DNA of 6,778 bases. It comes from an uncultured Agathobacter sp. GTDB taxonomy: Bacteria > Bacillota > Clostridia > Lachnospirales > Lachnospiraceae. The DNA lies in NCBI GenBank assembly GCA_934358675.1, contig CAKRKX010000111.1:1-6778 (forward strand), written 5' to 3'. Shown piece after piece: positions 5,612 to 6,778 of the stretch; the stretch's first letter is position 1, and each line of letters starts with the position of its first letter. Position numbers and translations under genes: made by a program. Under the pieces are notes generated by a model. That model searched no databases, was not told the DNA's origin, and saw only the letters and a program-made list of their open reading frames with translations.

Positions 5612-5854
5612 TCACACTCCTTTATAAATCTGTCCGCGATTACCAATATCAATAATATCTATGATAACACCATTGATATCAAATAATACTCGAAAATTAC
5701 CAACGCGAAGTCGATATCCATTCAGACCTTGTAGTTTCTTTATGTCTCCTTCTTGTGGAAGTTTTGCAATTGCAGAGATGATTCGTATTTGGGTTGATCG
5801 GTTTTGTTTTTCTAAAAACTTTTTCGCCTTTTTAGAATATGCAATTTGGAACAT
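5612..5854 (-). CDS. RelE/ParE-family toxin of a type II toxin-antitoxin system
   Basis: This is an 80-aa protein of the usual family size. An N-terminal pair of helices (SKKAKKFLEKQ at about 7-17, then TQIRIISAIAKL) is followed by the hallmark LQGLNGYRLRVGNFRVLF at 41-58 and the end IDIGNRGQIYK at 68-78. Basic residues R48, R50, R55, R73 and the late Y77 sit where RelE-like mRNA interferases carry their catalytic or binding residues; the usual His of the IGHR motif is Asn here. ParE members with this fold target gyrase instead, and sequence alone does not decide between them. GGAGG lies 7 nt before the start. The toxin-first order is the reverse of classical relBE and resembles higBA. Confidence 0.88.
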   Translation of the reverse strand: MFQIAYSKKAKKFLEKQNRSTQIRIISAIAKLPQEGDIKKLQGLNGYRLRVGNFRVLFDINGVIIDIIDIGNRGQIYKGV

Positions 5855-5888
5855 AGAGTCACCTCCACATGCAAGAATTGTTGTCTAA

Positions 5889-5917
5889 ATACTAGCATAT
5901 TGTATTTTGAAAGTAAA
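5889..5917 (-). promoter_or_regulatory. Probable promoter of the toxin-antitoxin operon
   Basis: On the minus strand TTTACT (5917-5912) and TAGTAT (5894-5889) are separated by 17 nt, and TG precedes the -10 by one base (an extended -10). The toxin start codon is about 35 bp downstream. Confidence 0.4.
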
Positions 5918-5987
5918 TAAATGGACATATAATAATTTGAAAAAGATTGCCGAAATGATGCAACGGTGCTAGAATGTTGTGAGCAAA

Positions 5988-6225
5988 ATGTTCGAAAAGG
6001 ATGGCAGAAGATGGGACAGTCGGGTAAAAACAAAAGAGATGGATATGTTAAACGGTTGTTTTCCGTATTATCTGGCTTGCAACGGTATTTAAGCTCGTTC
6101 CGACTTACGATATGCTGATGAATGTGTACGTTGCATCATGGATCTTTACGGGAGTCGCCATCTTCATCATCTATGTGCATCATATGAAGCGTGAAGAAAA
6201 ACGCATGGGGCAGCAGTCTTTATAA
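5988..6225 (+). pseudogene. MATE-family efflux pump remnant, internal deletion and frameshift
   Basis: Two reading frames carry opposite ends of a MATE transporter. From ATG 5988 the first reads RRWDSRVKTKEMDMLNG, resembling the cytoplasmic N-terminus of Lachnospiraceae MATE pumps just before the first membrane helix. Near 6052 the similarity moves to another frame, reading VVFRIIWLATVFKLVPTYDM, then NVYVASWIFTGVAIFIIY and the basic tail HHMKREEKRM, to TAA at 6223-6225. That is the last two helices and tail of the same family. About 400 residues of a normal pump of about 450 are missing, so no drug/Na+ antiport is possible. The 37-aa tail from ATG 6112 could at most make a one-helix peptide. 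The end overlaps the convergent kinase gene by six bp. Recognition is by motif, not by search. Confidence 0.6.
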
Positions 6226-6778
6226 AGTAGCGATAAAGACAACGCCCTGCGTTGTGGCAAATGTATCCGGAAGGAAGGAGCAGTCCGCCGGATCAGAAAC
6301 GGTGATCTTTCCACGGTGGGCGCGCATGATCTCCTGTGCCGTGCATAGTCCGAGTCCGAAGTGGGTGTGATCGGTGTGGGAACTTTCCGCACGGTAGAAC
6401 CGCTCAAAAATATGTTCCTTTTCGGCATCCGGGATCGACGGACCGTCGTCTGCGACAATAAAACTCGTGGAAGTGTCACTCTGACGGAATAAAAGAAGAA
6501 TCCTGCCTCCCTGTGGTGTGTAGGATAACGCGTTATCCATCAGAATCGATAAAACCTGTGTGATACGCTCTGCGTCCAGTGTGCAGTTTTTGCAGGCTGC
6601 ATCCGGAAGGAGAAACTGTAAGCTGATTCCTTTTGATGCGGCAAGAGATTCGTATTTTTCATAGACACCGAGCAGCAGATCGTCAGGGGAGACGGACTCC
6701 TCGTGCAGAATGATCCGGTTGGCATCTGCATTGGCGAGCAGCAGCATGTCGGAGATCAGGTGCTGCATGCGAAGTCCC
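6220..6778 (-). CDS. Sensor histidine kinase, C-terminal part (N-terminus beyond window)
   Basis: The minus-strand frame enters at the right edge and ends at TAA (6222-6220). The open frame continues upstream of the in-frame ATG at 6768 (GLR before MQHLISDMLLLANAD), so the gene is cut by the window and the ATG is not its start. Visible parts, numbered from that Met, are the end of the dimerisation helices (LISDMLLLANADANR), the N box with N79 (ILMDNALSYTPQGG), the G1 box DDGPS (107-111), the F box FERFYRAE (121-128) and the G2 box FGLGLCTAQEIMRAHRG. This is a HisKA-type HATPase_c domain of a membrane two-component sensor. The phosphorylated His, sensor domain and partner regulator lie outside. 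In the G1 box, Ser replaces the usual second Gly of DXGXG. Confidence 0.92.
   Translation of the reverse strand, partial: GLRMQHLISDMLLLANADANRIILHEESVSPDDLLLGVYEKYESLAASKGISLQFLLPDAACKNCTLDAERITQVLSILMDNALSYTPQGGRILLLFRQSDTSTSFIVADDGPSIPDAEKEHIFERFYRAESSHTDHTHFGLGLCTAQEIMRAHRGKITVSDPADCSFLPDTFATTQGVVFIATL

Noticed and set aside
5604..5652. Antitoxin start at 5652 (90 aa)
   Set aside because: It would overlap the toxin gene by 41 bp and its extra 16 residues do not look like the family; the Met at 5604 gives the typical MSNVKERI start.
6180..6479. 99-codon minus-strand frame and similar short frames over the kinase gene
   Set aside because: They lie in other frames of the clear HATPase domain, are Arg/Pro/Ser-rich and show no domain.

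Overview
The window looks like a chromosomal segment of an anaerobic Firmicute, most likely a gut Lachnospiraceae (Roseburia, Agathobacter or Butyrivibrio type). The grounds are strong AGGAGG-type ribosome binding sites, mid-to-low GC, an [FeFe]-hydrogenase maturation cluster, and the style of the LytTR, toxin-antitoxin and MATE sequences around it. The genus assignment is an inference.

The core (759-5325, + strand) is a maturation locus in the order TM1266-type regulator, hydE, hydG, hydF. HydG makes CO, cyanide and an Fe-bound cysteine synthon from tyrosine. HydE processes that synthon. HydF, a GTPase and Fe-S scaffold, assembles the 2Fe subcluster and hands it to apo-hydrogenase. The small ACT-like protein is the usual companion of these genes. 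No catalytic hydrogenase (hydA) lies in the window. The regulator overlaps hydE by 20 bp. A 12-bp-stem bidirectional terminator closes the locus.

Three non-coding structures stand out. (1) The leader before the regulator carries nested hairpins, an intrinsic terminator at 677-704, and an alternative helix (590-598 with 677-685) that would exclude that terminator; this looks like an attenuator or riboswitch of a class I do not recognise. (2) A 460-bp near-symmetrical imperfect palindrome with 25-bp perfect ends and TA at each boundary sits between hydE and hydG. It looks like a non-autonomous foldback/MITE insertion, and its transcript would fold into a very long rod. (3) A perfect 10-bp hairpin lies just before the hydF ribosome binding site.

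The flanks are different. On the left, on the - strand and cut by the edge, is the N-terminal part of a LytTR-domain regulator. To the right of hydF, on the - strand, is a RelE/ParE-type toxin followed by its probable antitoxin. After that comes a + strand MATE efflux pump remnant in which the very N-terminus is joined out of frame to the very C-terminus. Its end overlaps a - strand sensor histidine kinase that runs off the right edge. No tRNA, rRNA, CRISPR array or intact transposase was seen.
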